DNA of 64,000 nt from NCBI GenBank assembly GCA_002480645.1, contig DLCN01000009.1, positions 62,001 through 126,000 of the forward strand, read 5' to 3'. Shown piece by piece: positions 34,609 to 42,999 of this stretch. Made by a program: the position numbers and the translations under genes. The notes under the pieces were generated by a model, which saw only the letters and a program-made list of their open reading frames with translations, ran no database searches and had not been told where the DNA came from. The first letter of the stretch is position 1, and each line of letters opens with the position of its first letter. The DNA is from Balneolaceae bacterium UBA7797. Lineage in GTDB: Bacteria; Bacteroidota; Rhodothermia; Balneolales; Balneolaceae.

Positions 34609-36198
34609 TCAATCCAGAGAGATGTATCTCAGGTTGTCAATGCCATCTAACGCAGAGATCTTAGATACCTCGTCGTTGCTTAATTGCTTATCCACACTAA
34701 ATGCGGTAATCGCGTTATCGCCTTTTCCGGATCGGCCAAGACTCAAGCCACCAATGTTGATGTTCATCTCGGCTAAGGTACCACTCACTTTTGCTAACCG
34801 GCCCGGTTTATCCTCGTTTTGATAAAGAATGATATCGCCTTCCAGACGGAGTTCAATGCCATAATTATCGATCTCAACGATCCGGTAATCCCCTTCACCA
34901 AACACAGCCGCACTAATGCTGGTATATTCAGCACCTTCCTGCAGGCGGATAGTTACAAGATCACTGTACAGCTTCGACTTACTCGTTGTAGTCTCTTTTA
35001 CAGTGAATCCCCGCGCATCGGCATATACCCGTGCGTTGATAAGGTTGATGGATTCCTCTACATATTCGGAAAGTATTCCTTTGAGGATACCGTCAGTCAG
35101 AACATCCGCGAATTTGGCACTTTCACCCGAATACTCGAATTCAAATTTATTGGAATGGTCAGGCATCAACTGAGCAACCATTCTTCCCAGATTCTCTGCC
35201 AGTTTCAGATAGGGCTGAACTTCTTTGTTAGTAAGAAGTGAAATAGATTTACCGTTCAGGCTGCCTTTGTAATTCTTATTCTCAAGAGCATCGGCCATTT
35301 GAGCTGCAATTTGTTCAGCTACTTTTTCCTGAGCTTCTTCGGTTGAAGCACCGAGGTGAGGCGTACAAATTATCCGGGGATCAGCCAGTACCTGATACAA
35401 TTCTTCGGTGGGTGGCTCAGAGCTGTACACATCTAATGCAATGGCTCCCACTACTCCACTTTCCAGTAATTCAGGAAGATCAGCTTCTTCATAAATGCCG
35501 CCTCGGGCACAATTCACTAAACGAATTCCTTTTTTGATCTTATCTGCAGATTTTTTTGAAACGAGTCCTTTAGTTTTTTCTGTAAGCGGAGTGTGTACAG
35601 AAAGATAATCTGAGGAGCCCAGAAGCTCATCCAGTTCAACCAGTTTTACGCCCATTTCACCGGCGTGTTCTTTAGTTGCGAAAGGATCATAGGCCTGAAT
35701 TTCCATTCCAAATGCGAGCATTCGCTTTGCCACTTCAGAACCGATCTTTCCTAAACCTACAATACCCAGTGTTTTGCCGTGTACTTCGGTTCCCATGAAT
35801 TTCTTACGATCCCAACCCCCTTCTTTCACTTTAGCCACCGCCTGCGGAATATTTCTCGAGAGAGCAATGATCATTCCACAAGTATGTTCTGCGGTAGAAA
35901 TGGTATTACCATCGGGGGTATTCATTACAAGCACACCTTTTGCGGTGGCTGATGGGATGTCAATATTATCAACACCAACTCCTGCCCGGCCGACAACCTT
36001 CAGGTTAGTAGCTTTCTCGAGCAGTTCGGGAGTTACGGTGGTTGCACTTCGAACCACCATTCCGTCGTATTCCGGAATTTTTTCAAATAGTTCTTCTTCT
36101 GTTAGCTTGCCGGGTTGGTCGGCCTGAATCCCGCGTGCGGCAAAAACTTCGCCACAAACCGGATCAACGCTATCGAGTAATAAGACTTTAAAAGACAT
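34609..36198 (-). CDS. serA: D-3-phosphoglycerate dehydrogenase
   Basis: 529 residues, the long three-domain SerA form. The NAD site is LGIVGLGKIGSEVA near 145, with the catalytic Arg in LVNCARGGIYEE, Glu in LDVYSSEPP and His in TPHLGASTEEAQ. An intervening domain and a C-terminal ACT domain (IILYQNEDKPGRLAKVSGTLAEM) follow and imply serine feedback. It makes 3-phosphohydroxypyruvate, the first step of serine synthesis. It lies 28 bp downstream of engB on the same strand, in an apparent purF-engB-serA unit. Confidence 0.96.
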   Translation of the reverse strand: MSFKVLLLDSVDPVCGEVFAARGIQADQPGKLTEEELFEKIPEYDGMVVRSATTVTPELLEKATNLKVVGRAGVGVDNIDIPSATAKGVLVMNTPDGNTISTAEHTCGMIIALSRNIPQAVAKVKEGGWDRKKFMGTEVHGKTLGIVGLGKIGSEVAKRMLAFGMEIQAYDPFATKEHAGEMGVKLVELDELLGSSDYLSVHTPLTEKTKGLVSKKSADKIKKGIRLVNCARGGIYEEADLPELLESGVVGAIALDVYSSEPPTEELYQVLADPRIICTPHLGASTEEAQEKVAEQIAAQMADALENKNYKGSLNGKSISLLTNKEVQPYLKLAENLGRMVAQLMPDHSNKFEFEYSGESAKFADVLTDGILKGILSEYVEESINLINARVYADARGFTVKETTTSKSKLYSDLVTIRLQEGAEYTSISAAVFGEGDYRIVEIDNYGIELRLEGDIILYQNEDKPGRLAKVSGTLAEMNINIGGLSLGRSGKGDNAITAFSVDKQLSNDEVSKISALDGIDNLRYISLD

Positions 36199-36226
36199 GA
36201 TTTTGATTGAGTGAGTATGTTTGTGA

Positions 36227-36817
36227 TTATTCTTCGATGAATTCCATAATTAAGTCCTGTACTTCTTCGATACCCGCTTTGTTATCGGCTGAATAAGCCA
36301 GAATAGGTACTTCGATATTCATGGAAGCAAGGACCTTCCGCACATCTGCTTTTGCTTTCGACCCTTTATTTTTTGAGATCTTATCCGCTTTTGAAAGCAA
36401 CACACAAAAGGGCATTTCATTCGCTGCCATCCAGTAAAAAAAATCTTCGTCGAGTGCAGTTGGTTTATGCCGTGCATCTACTACATGAATGATAAGACGC
36501 AGGGCTTTTCTGTTCATCAGATATTCCCTGATATTTTTTCCCCAACGTTCCCGCTCTTTTTTAGGAACCTTCGCATATCCATAGCCCGGCAGATCCACAA
36601 AAAACGCGGTTTCCCCGATAGAGTAGTAATTCATTTGCTGCGTTTTCCCGGGCACATTTGATGTACGAGCCAGATTCTTGCGATTTAACAACGCATTGAT
36701 AAGAGAAGATTTTCCAACATTTGAGCGGCCGGCAAAACAGATCTCCGGCTTACTATCGGGTGGACAATCTTCTAATCGTGGAGCACTGGTAATAAAGGTT
36801 GCGGTTTCATTAAACAT
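36227..36817 (-). CDS. engB: Ribosome-biogenesis GTPase EngB/YsxC
   Basis: 196 residues. G1 is GRSNVGKSSLINALL near 30, G2 includes SNVPGKTQQMNYY, G3 DLPGYGYAKVPKKE and G4 LSKADKIS; G5 resembles LAYSADN. This GTPase assists assembly of the large ribosomal subunit. The ATG overlaps the purF stop in a TGATG junction, so it is read from the same message as purF, with serA following. Confidence 0.96.
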   Translation of the reverse strand: MFNETATFITSAPRLEDCPPDSKPEICFAGRSNVGKSSLINALLNRKNLARTSNVPGKTQQMNYYSIGETAFFVDLPGYGYAKVPKKERERWGKNIREYLMNRKALRLIIHVVDARHKPTALDEDFFYWMAANEMPFCVLLSKADKISKNKGSKAKADVRKVLASMNIEVPILAYSADNKAGIEEVQDLIMEFIEE

Positions 36818-38316
36818 CAGACCAACTCGTTCTCTTCTTTTTCAACGCCAAAATTAACCGGCACCGGATATTTGGAAGTGAAGCAGGCGGTGCAGTAATC
36901 ATATTCTGAAGGATTAGCTGCTTTAACCGCATTCACCAGACCATCCGGAGACAAATATCGCAAGCTGTCAACTCCGATCTCTTTGGCCATTGCGTTAATA
37001 TCACGATCGTACTTATTAGCCATTAATTCTTCCGGGCTAGGGAAATCCATACCATAATAACATGGACTGATAATAGGAGGTGAGCTCACCAGAAAATGAA
37101 TTTCAGCCGGATTACAAGACCGGATCATATCCACCAGATACCGGGAAGTGGTACCGCGAACAATAGAATCGTCCACTATAATTACGGACCGGCCTTCGAT
37201 CACACCGCGTACCGGATTGAATTTAGTCCGTACTTTTTGCTCTCTGGATTTTTGGCCCGGTGAGATAAAAGTACGTCCCACATAATGATTTCGGATCAAG
37301 CCGATATCATATTTACAGTCGTATCCCAGTTTTTGGTTTTCACTGGCATAACCGATGGCGGCCGTATTACTGGAATCAGGAACTGAGATGATCACCGGTT
37401 TTTTGCCGGTATCTTTTTTAACGATCTCGTTGATCGGATGCTCTTTTGCCAGCCTTTTTCCAAGATTCCGCCGGATCTTATCCACCATCTCTCCAAAGAT
37501 CTTGCTATCAGGTCGGGAGAAATAAACGTATTCGAAGATACACTGACTGGTAGAAGTGCCTTGCTTCGGCTCCAGAAAATAGGAGACAGGCTCACCGTTA
37601 TCGGAAGCTTCCTGATCGATCACAACAACTTCACCGGGTTTTACATCCCGTACATATTCTGCTCCAATAATATCAAAAGCGCAGGTTTCGCTGGCTACCA
37701 CAAATTTACCATCCACCTTGCCGAGCGATAACGGACGGAATCCATTCGGATCGCGAACAGCGATCAGCTTATCATCGGTGAGCAACACCAGACAGAATGC
37801 GCCTTCGATTTGTTGCAGAGCATCCATGATCTGATCCATTTGATCCTCTTTCTTGCTCTGAGCGATCAGGTGAAGTATCAGTTCCGTATCTGAGGTACTC
37901 TGGAAAAGCACCCCATCCCGCGTAAATCGCTCCCGGATCTGTTTGGCATTCGAAAGGTTACCGTTATGACCGATCGCAATATTGCCTTTCCGGTAGTGTA
38001 CCCGGAAGGGTTGAATATTGGCCGGGTTTTTGGAAGATCCGGATGTACTGTATCGGTTATGACCAATTGCAGATCGACCCTTCAAAATTTTGTTCAGAAT
38101 TTTGGGCTTGTCAAAAACACTTAATACCAGACCGAAATCCTTATACATAGGCATGACTTTTCGGTCTTTTTCTTCATCAAACGAAGAGGTCACAATTCCG
38201 GCCGATTCCTGCCCGCGATGCTGAAGTGAGTGTAATCCGTAGTAGGCTAGCAGCGATGCTTCCGGATGGTCAAATACTCCGAAGATGCCACAATACTCGC
38301 GTGGTTTATCGCTCAT
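36817..38316 (-). CDS. purF: Amidophosphoribosyltransferase
   Basis: 499 residues. The nucleophile Cys is at position 9 after the propeptide MSDKPREY, which is removed in the mature enzyme, as in the Bacillus-type class. HNRYSTSGSS and NGNLSN form the glutaminase site. The phosphoribosyl site is VIIVDDSIVRGTTSR. Cysteines near 267 (STSQCIFEY) and in the C-terminal YDYCTACFTSKY are consistent with a [4Fe-4S] cluster. It commits PRPP to purine synthesis. It is the first gene of the purF-engB-serA unit. Confidence 0.97.
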   Translation of the reverse strand: MSDKPREYCGIFGVFDHPEASLLAYYGLHSLQHRGQESAGIVTSSFDEEKDRKVMPMYKDFGLVLSVFDKPKILNKILKGRSAIGHNRYSTSGSSKNPANIQPFRVHYRKGNIAIGHNGNLSNAKQIRERFTRDGVLFQSTSDTELILHLIAQSKKEDQMDQIMDALQQIEGAFCLVLLTDDKLIAVRDPNGFRPLSLGKVDGKFVVASETCAFDIIGAEYVRDVKPGEVVVIDQEASDNGEPVSYFLEPKQGTSTSQCIFEYVYFSRPDSKIFGEMVDKIRRNLGKRLAKEHPINEIVKKDTGKKPVIISVPDSSNTAAIGYASENQKLGYDCKYDIGLIRNHYVGRTFISPGQKSREQKVRTKFNPVRGVIEGRSVIIVDDSIVRGTTSRYLVDMIRSCNPAEIHFLVSSPPIISPCYYGMDFPSPEELMANKYDRDINAMAKEIGVDSLRYLSPDGLVNAVKAANPSEYDYCTACFTSKYPVPVNFGVEKEENELV

Positions 38317-38352
38317 TAAAACTATACTCTGTGATTTAGTTGTGAGGAAGCG

Positions 38353-38360
38353 AAAAGATA
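38353..38360 (-). promoter_or_regulatory. Near-consensus promoter box before purF
   Basis: TATCTTTT followed by CGC on the minus strand matches TAnnTTTG at seven of eight positions, 37 bp before the purF ATG. Confidence 0.3.
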
Positions 38361-38488
38361 ATAAATGATCGGCGGAACTAAGAATTAGAAGTGGAATAAT
38401 TAACGGATGCTCACAGGTATTTTAATTTTTAGTTTTTAAATGCTTCAATTACATTCTCGCAAAATCAATCACAAAGTTTTTATTCATT

Positions 38489-39664
38489 ATGGCGGTTACC
38501 GCAGTACAAAACTGGTACAACACGAATTGGATCATAGATAAACGAACCGACCTGATCTGGTTCATTGGCGGAGCACTTGGCGGGTACTTGCTCATGTTCA
38601 TGTATGCAGGCTTAGGCTGGGATATGGTTACCATCTGGTTTTTCTGGGTGGCATTTATCGACAGTCCGCATTTTTTTGGTACATACAGCCGCACTTATCT
38701 GGATAAGCAGGAATTTAAACATCGTAAAAAGCTACTCACTTGGAGTTTACTTTGGTTTCTGGCGGGTCCGGTAGCTATTCTTCTCTCCTACATGATGTAC
38801 AGTCTGGGCTCAGGGGGGTACGAAACTCCGTGGATCTTATTTACCTCTTTATTCGGTTTATGGGCGTACTGGCATGTGGTCCGCCAACATTATGGTTTTC
38901 TGGCTTTGTATAAAAAGAAAAACAAAGAACAAGTTAAATGGGATTATTACCTTGATTCTTCTCTTCTCTATGGTGGTTTGATGTTGCCATTTTTAGTGTT
39001 CATCGTGCGATTCCCGGAAACAAACGCATTATTCGCTCCCGTTCTGGATTGGGTACTTGCAACAACCGGGATCTCTGCTGTAACAATCGTTTCAACATTT
39101 ACAACCAGTACCATCATTGCACTGGCTACCGCTTATATCGTAAGGCAATATTTTCTTGTACGGTCAGGTAAGCAGGTGAACATACCCAAAGCATTATTTT
39201 TGCTTGCAGTAATTCCGTTGCATATTTATATCTGCTATTCGGATGCGGTACTTGGTGCCGGCTTGCTCGGATTTGGAGCCTTTGTAACGATTTTTCATGA
39301 TCTGCAATATCATGCGATCGTCTGGTTTCATCATAAGAACCGATATCGAAAAGCAGAGGATACTACTCAATTCGGGCTCTCGGCTAAATTAACCAAATCA
39401 CTGCCCAGATATATCATAACAGCAGTTTTGATGGGGGTGGTTTTCCGGTTGGTAGGGTGTACATTTGAAGTGCATCCGGGCTGTATTCCATTTATGGTGA
39501 CCAGTGAGAAAATGCTTTTCGCAGATTTTGGAACCGATAAACTTCTGCAGGGATTATTATTAGGGTTTGCACTGCATCATTATTTCCTCGATCAGTTTAT
39601 CTGGAGAACGAGTAAAGACAAGGAACTTGCCAAAGATCTGAAACTGGACGAAACGGCCGGATAA
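38489..39664 (+). CDS. Polytopic membrane protein with conserved histidine motifs
   Basis: 391 residues with about nine hydrophobic helices. Histidines cluster in paired motifs: DSPHFFGTYSRTY, YWHVVRQHYGF, HDLQYHAIVWFHHKNRY and HHYFLDQFIWR. Such HxxxH/HH patterns at membrane borders often bind iron or zinc, for example in Brp/Blh-type or membrane-desaturase-like enzymes, but I see no full match to any of these. Conserved DUF-type proteins of this kind exist, with no known function. A bidirectional terminator follows. The gene is alone between purF and osmC. Confidence 0.7.
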   Translation: MAVTAVQNWYNTNWIIDKRTDLIWFIGGALGGYLLMFMYAGLGWDMVTIWFFWVAFIDSPHFFGTYSRTYLDKQEFKHRKKLLTWSLLWFLAGPVAILLSYMMYSLGSGGYETPWILFTSLFGLWAYWHVVRQHYGFLALYKKKNKEQVKWDYYLDSSLLYGGLMLPFLVFIVRFPETNALFAPVLDWVLATTGISAVTIVSTFTTSTIIALATAYIVRQYFLVRSGKQVNIPKALFLLAVIPLHIYICYSDAVLGAGLLGFGAFVTIFHDLQYHAIVWFHHKNRYRKAEDTTQFGLSAKLTKSLPRYIITAVLMGVVFRLVGCTFEVHPGCIPFMVTSEKMLFADFGTDKLLQGLLLGFALHHYFLDQFIWRTSKDKELAKDLKLDETAG

Positions 39665-39667
39665 AAG

Positions 39668-39702
39668 AAAAGCCTCTCAGAAACTGTTCTAAGAGGCTTT
39701 CT
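39668..39702. terminator. Bidirectional terminator between the membrane protein gene and osmC
   Basis: AAAGCCTCT pairs with AGAGGCTTT, with T-rich tracts on either side. The two flanking genes converge on it. Confidence 0.8.
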
Positions 39703-39721
39703 AATTCTTTAGTCAGGCTAC

Positions 39722-40150
39722 TTATTTAAGGGTAGCTTCCAGTTCAATATTTGGAACAGCTAATGCACGTGAGATCGGACAAGCCACTTTTGTAGCCTCT
39801 GCGATCTCCTGAAATTTATCTTCATCAATTCCCGGCACCTCAGCTACTGTTACCAATTTAATAGTAGAAACTGTTGGTTTGCCGTCAACCGGTTCCAGAG
39901 TTACTGTTGCTTCTGTTGAAACACTCTTTGAGTCGAAACCGGCTTTATGGAGTTCATTTGAAAAAGCCATTGAAAAACAGCCGGCGTGTGCGGCTCCTAG
40001 TAATTCTTCCGGATTACTTTTTCCTTCATCTTCAAATCGGGAAGCAAAAGTAAAGGCTGCTTCATTAAGTACTCCGCTTCCGGAACTCATGGTTCCGTTT
40101 CCTTCTTTCAGGTTGCCGTTCCAAACGGCGGATGCTTTTTTGTTTGGCAT
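39722..40150 (-). CDS. OsmC-family peroxidase-like protein
   Basis: 142 residues. NPEELLGAAHAGCFSMAFSNEL has the first reactive Cys near 58, and ATKVACPISRAL has the second near 124, spaced as in OsmC/Ohr thiol peroxidases. It probably reduces organic hydroperoxides with a dithiol partner. The start ATG at 40150 follows a 190-bp spacer from purA. It is an independent gene, convergent with the membrane protein. Confidence 0.9.
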   Translation of the reverse strand: MPNKKASAVWNGNLKEGNGTMSSGSGVLNEAAFTFASRFEDEGKSNPEELLGAAHAGCFSMAFSNELHKAGFDSKSVSTEATVTLEPVDGKPTVSTIKLVTVAEVPGIDEDKFQEIAEATKVACPISRALAVPNIELEATLK

Positions 40151-40302
40151 GAATATCTGTTTTTTGATTTAGGATTGATCTGTTGATATAACTCTAATCA
40201 AAGTGTAGGAATTCCATGTATCGTAATCAATTAGCCAAAGACTGATAAAACAAATTTTACCTGAAGTATCACCTAACGTTGTGCACAATACATACACAGA
40301 TG

Positions 40303-40330
40303 AAACAAAAAAGGCGCCGTTAAGCGCCTC
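40303..40330 (-). terminator. Terminator of purA
   Basis: On the minus strand AGGCGC-TTAACG-GCGCCT is followed by TTTTTTG, 10 bp after the purA stop. Confidence 0.85.
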
Positions 40331-40339
40331 TAAGTTGGG

Positions 40340-41614
40340 TCAGCGAATGATCGTTTCGCTTCGTTTTGGTCCGGTAGAAATAATGGTGAATTTCACACCG
40401 AGATACGTTTCTACAAAATCGATGTACGACTTCGCATGGTCGGGAAGCTCATCGAAAGTCGTCATTCCGGAGATGTCTTTATCCCAGCCCGGAAGGGAGG
40501 TGTAAACAGGTTCTGCTGATTCAACATCATCCAGGCAGAGTGGAAATACTGATGTTTCTTCGCCTTTAATTTTATATGCAGTACAAACTTTGATCTCCTC
40601 GAAACCATCCATTACATCCATCTTGGTGAGCGCCAGTTCGTTCATGCCATTCACACGAACAGCATATTTGAGGGCAACAAGATCAAGCCATCCACAACGT
40701 CGCGGGCGACCCGTGGTTGCACCGAATTCATGACCTTTTTTACGTAGCTCTTCACCGGTTTCGTCCAGTAATTCGGTAGGGAAAGGTCCATTTCCAACAC
40801 GTGTGCAATATGCTTTGGTTATCCCCATCACTTTGTCGATGGCTGTTGGCGGAATTCCAGATCCGGTACAAGCTCCACCAGAAGTAGGGGAAGAGGAAGT
40901 TACATATGGATAGGTTCCATGATCGATATCAAGCAGACAACCTTGTGCACCTTCGAGCAGAATATTCTCACCGTCTTCGATAGCTTCGTGAAGCATATTT
41001 GAGGTGTTGCAGATATATGGTTTCAGTGCTGCGATGGCAGTATCCAGCTTACTGATCATATCATCGGCATCAATAGTAGGCTCTGAATACATATTTTCGA
41101 GCGCTCTGTTAATGTCTTCAATATTGTGTAAGAGCTTTTTGTGAAGAAGGTCCATATCAAAGAGATCGATCATGCGGATGCCGATCCGTGCAATTTTACT
41201 GACATAAGCCGGTCCAATTCCCCGACCGGTGGTGCCTATGGCATCTTCAGCTCGGCGACGTTCCTTCATCTTATCAAGCACTTTATGATAGGGCAGGATC
41301 ACATGAGCGGTCTGGCTGATGAATAAACGGCCTTTGAGGTCGATACCCATTCCTTCTACTTCTTTGATCTCATCGAGCAGAGCGAAAGGATCGATCACAA
41401 CTCCGTTCCCGATCACGCATTTTGCATCACCATTAAAGATACCGGAAGGAATAAGATGGAGAACGACTGTTTTGTCATCAAATTTGAGAGTATGGCCGGC
41501 ATTTGCTCCACCTTGAAAGCGAACCACATGTTTGGTTTGATCGCTAAGCAGATCAACAATTTTTCCTTTACCCTCATCGCCCCATTGGGCCCCGATTACT
41601 ACTCTTACAGACAT
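40340..41614 (-). CDS. purA: Adenylosuccinate synthetase
   Basis: About 424 residues from ATG 41614; a TTG four codons upstream is less likely. GAQWGDEGKGKIVDLL at residues 8-23 is the GTP-binding P-loop with catalytic Asp, GGANAGHTL the His41 region, GTTGRGIGPAYVSK the IMP site and TTGRPRRCGWLDLVAL the adenylosuccinate-synthetase signature. It joins IMP and aspartate in AMP synthesis. A strong terminator stem is only 18-43 bases upstream of the start, so its promoter position is unclear. Confidence 0.97.
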   Translation of the reverse strand: MSVRVVIGAQWGDEGKGKIVDLLSDQTKHVVRFQGGANAGHTLKFDDKTVVLHLIPSGIFNGDAKCVIGNGVVIDPFALLDEIKEVEGMGIDLKGRLFISQTAHVILPYHKVLDKMKERRRAEDAIGTTGRGIGPAYVSKIARIGIRMIDLFDMDLLHKKLLHNIEDINRALENMYSEPTIDADDMISKLDTAIAALKPYICNTSNMLHEAIEDGENILLEGAQGCLLDIDHGTYPYVTSSSPTSGGACTGSGIPPTAIDKVMGITKAYCTRVGNGPFPTELLDETGEELRKKGHEFGATTGRPRRCGWLDLVALKYAVRVNGMNELALTKMDVMDGFEEIKVCTAYKIKGEETSVFPLCLDDVESAEPVYTSLPGWDKDISGMTTFDELPDHAKSYIDFVETYLGVKFTIISTGPKRSETIIR

Positions 41615-41624
41615 AACTTTATAC

Positions 41625-41657
41625 AATAAAAAAGGGGTGTAGTAATCTACACCCCTT
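41625..41657 (-). terminator. Strong terminator between the STAS gene and purA
   Basis: AAGGGGTGTAG-ATTA-CTACACCCCTT, an 11-bp perfect stem, is followed on the minus strand by seven T. It ends the secD-secF-STAS transcript, but its T-run ends only 11 bases before the purA ATG. Confidence 0.85.
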
Positions 41658-41682
41658 CAATTACAAGATTTGATGTGCGGAA

Positions 41683-42027
41683 TTACTCTTCATTGAAAGA
41701 TTCAACAGCTTTGTCAACCGAATCGAAGTGCTTAAACACTGTGATCAATTTGGTAACAATAAGCAGACTTTGAATCTTATCGGTTGCATTGGCAATACGA
41801 AGGTCACCACCAGCTTTACGCATTGTGGTGAGAGCACCGATCAGCATACCAAGTCCGGAAGAGTTCATGAACTTCACTTTTCCCAGATCAACCACAACAT
41901 TGGTTTTGCCCGCGTCGATTAACTCATGAAGTTTCTCATTCAGGCTAACCGCGTCAGGTCCACCCATTACGTTACCTTTAAATTCGATAACCACACTGCC
42001 GTAGCGTTCTGCTGTATTAAAGCCCAT
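41683..42027 (-). CDS. STAS-domain anti-sigma factor antagonist-like protein
   Basis: A 114-residue single STAS domain. FMNSSGLGMLIGAL carries the serine that is phosphorylated in SpoIIAA-type proteins. The remaining pattern (VVIEFKGNVMGG, NVVVDLGKVK, GGDLRIANATDKIQSLL) is standard. It probably toggles a serine-kinase/phosphatase switch, though no partner kinase is near. It lies 26 bp after secF and a terminator follows. Confidence 0.9.
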   Translation of the reverse strand: MGFNTAERYGSVVIEFKGNVMGGPDAVSLNEKLHELIDAGKTNVVVDLGKVKFMNSSGLGMLIGALTTMRKAGGDLRIANATDKIQSLLIVTKLITVFKHFDSVDKAVESFNEE

Positions 42028-42053
42028 AATTTCCTTGATTTAATTCGTTTATA

Positions 42054-42959
42054 TTATTTGGCGCGCTTGTCGAGTTCCAGTACCAACGGACTTGCTACAA
42101 AGAGTGAGCTGTACGTACCTAGAACTACTCCGATTATAAGGGCAAAGGACAAACCTTTCAACACCTCTCCTCCGAAAATAAACAGCACAAGTACTACAAA
42201 CAAGGTTGTAAGTGAAGTTATCACAGTTCGGCTAAGCGTATCATTAAGACTTTTGTTTACCATCGGTGCGTATTCCATACCTTTGTGAACAATGCTGTTT
42301 TCACGGATACGGTCAAATACTACCACGGTATCATTCAGCGAATAACCCACAATGGTGAGGAAAGCCGCGATAATATTCTGGTCGATCAGTAAACTGAATG
42401 GAACAAGATCATTCAGAATAGTGAAGATACCGAGAGTGATCACCACATCATGCAAGAGCGCTGTTACCGCCCCGGCCGAGAAGGTCCACTTACGGAAACG
42501 GATCAGGATATAGATAAAAATGATCACAATGGCATAGATCACGGATTGTGCCGCTGCACTTTTCAGATCCTCGGCAAAACGAGGCCCGATAGAATCACTT
42601 TTTTCATCTTCAAACCCATTGCCTTGCAGATTTTGGGCAAAAGCGGTTTCGATCGCTGTTTGTACTTCATCAGTTGAGCTTTCATTATCGGTCCGGATCA
42701 GGATCTCTGTCTCGGATCCGAAGAGTTTTACCTCGGGCGTAGACCCCAGTGGATCGGTAAGCATATCACGGATATCTGTTGTGTTTACCGGCTGGTCAAA
42801 TTTGTACACAAATTCTTTACCGCCTCTGAAGTCGATACCGTATTGCAGTCCTTTAGTGAAAATTGCTCCGAGCGACGCAATAAATAGAATTGCAGAGATT
42901 GTATAGGCTGCTTTTCTCTTGCCTACAAAATCAATATTTGGTGTTTCAAACCATCTCAT
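42054..42959 (-). CDS. secF: Protein translocase subunit SecF
   Basis: 301 residues. After the first helix comes GIDFRGGKEFVYKF, the P1-type periplasmic opening. Later helices have the RND pattern, with ILNDLVPFSLLIDQNIIAAFLTIVGYSLNDTVVVFDRIRE as the central SecF signature. Six helices fit. It pairs with SecD to pull proteins across the inner membrane using the proton motive force. It is 40 bp downstream of secD, and the STAS gene follows. Confidence 0.96.
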   Translation of the reverse strand: MRWFETPNIDFVGKRKAAYTISAILFIASLGAIFTKGLQYGIDFRGGKEFVYKFDQPVNTTDIRDMLTDPLGSTPEVKLFGSETEILIRTDNESSTDEVQTAIETAFAQNLQGNGFEDEKSDSIGPRFAEDLKSAAAQSVIYAIVIIFIYILIRFRKWTFSAGAVTALLHDVVITLGIFTILNDLVPFSLLIDQNIIAAFLTIVGYSLNDTVVVFDRIRENSIVHKGMEYAPMVNKSLNDTLSRTVITSLTTLFVVLVLFIFGGEVLKGLSFALIIGVVLGTYSSLFVASPLVLELDKRAK

Positions 42960-42999
42960 AATAGTTCCTTTTAAGTCGTTTTAATTTCTTTTGAGTGAA

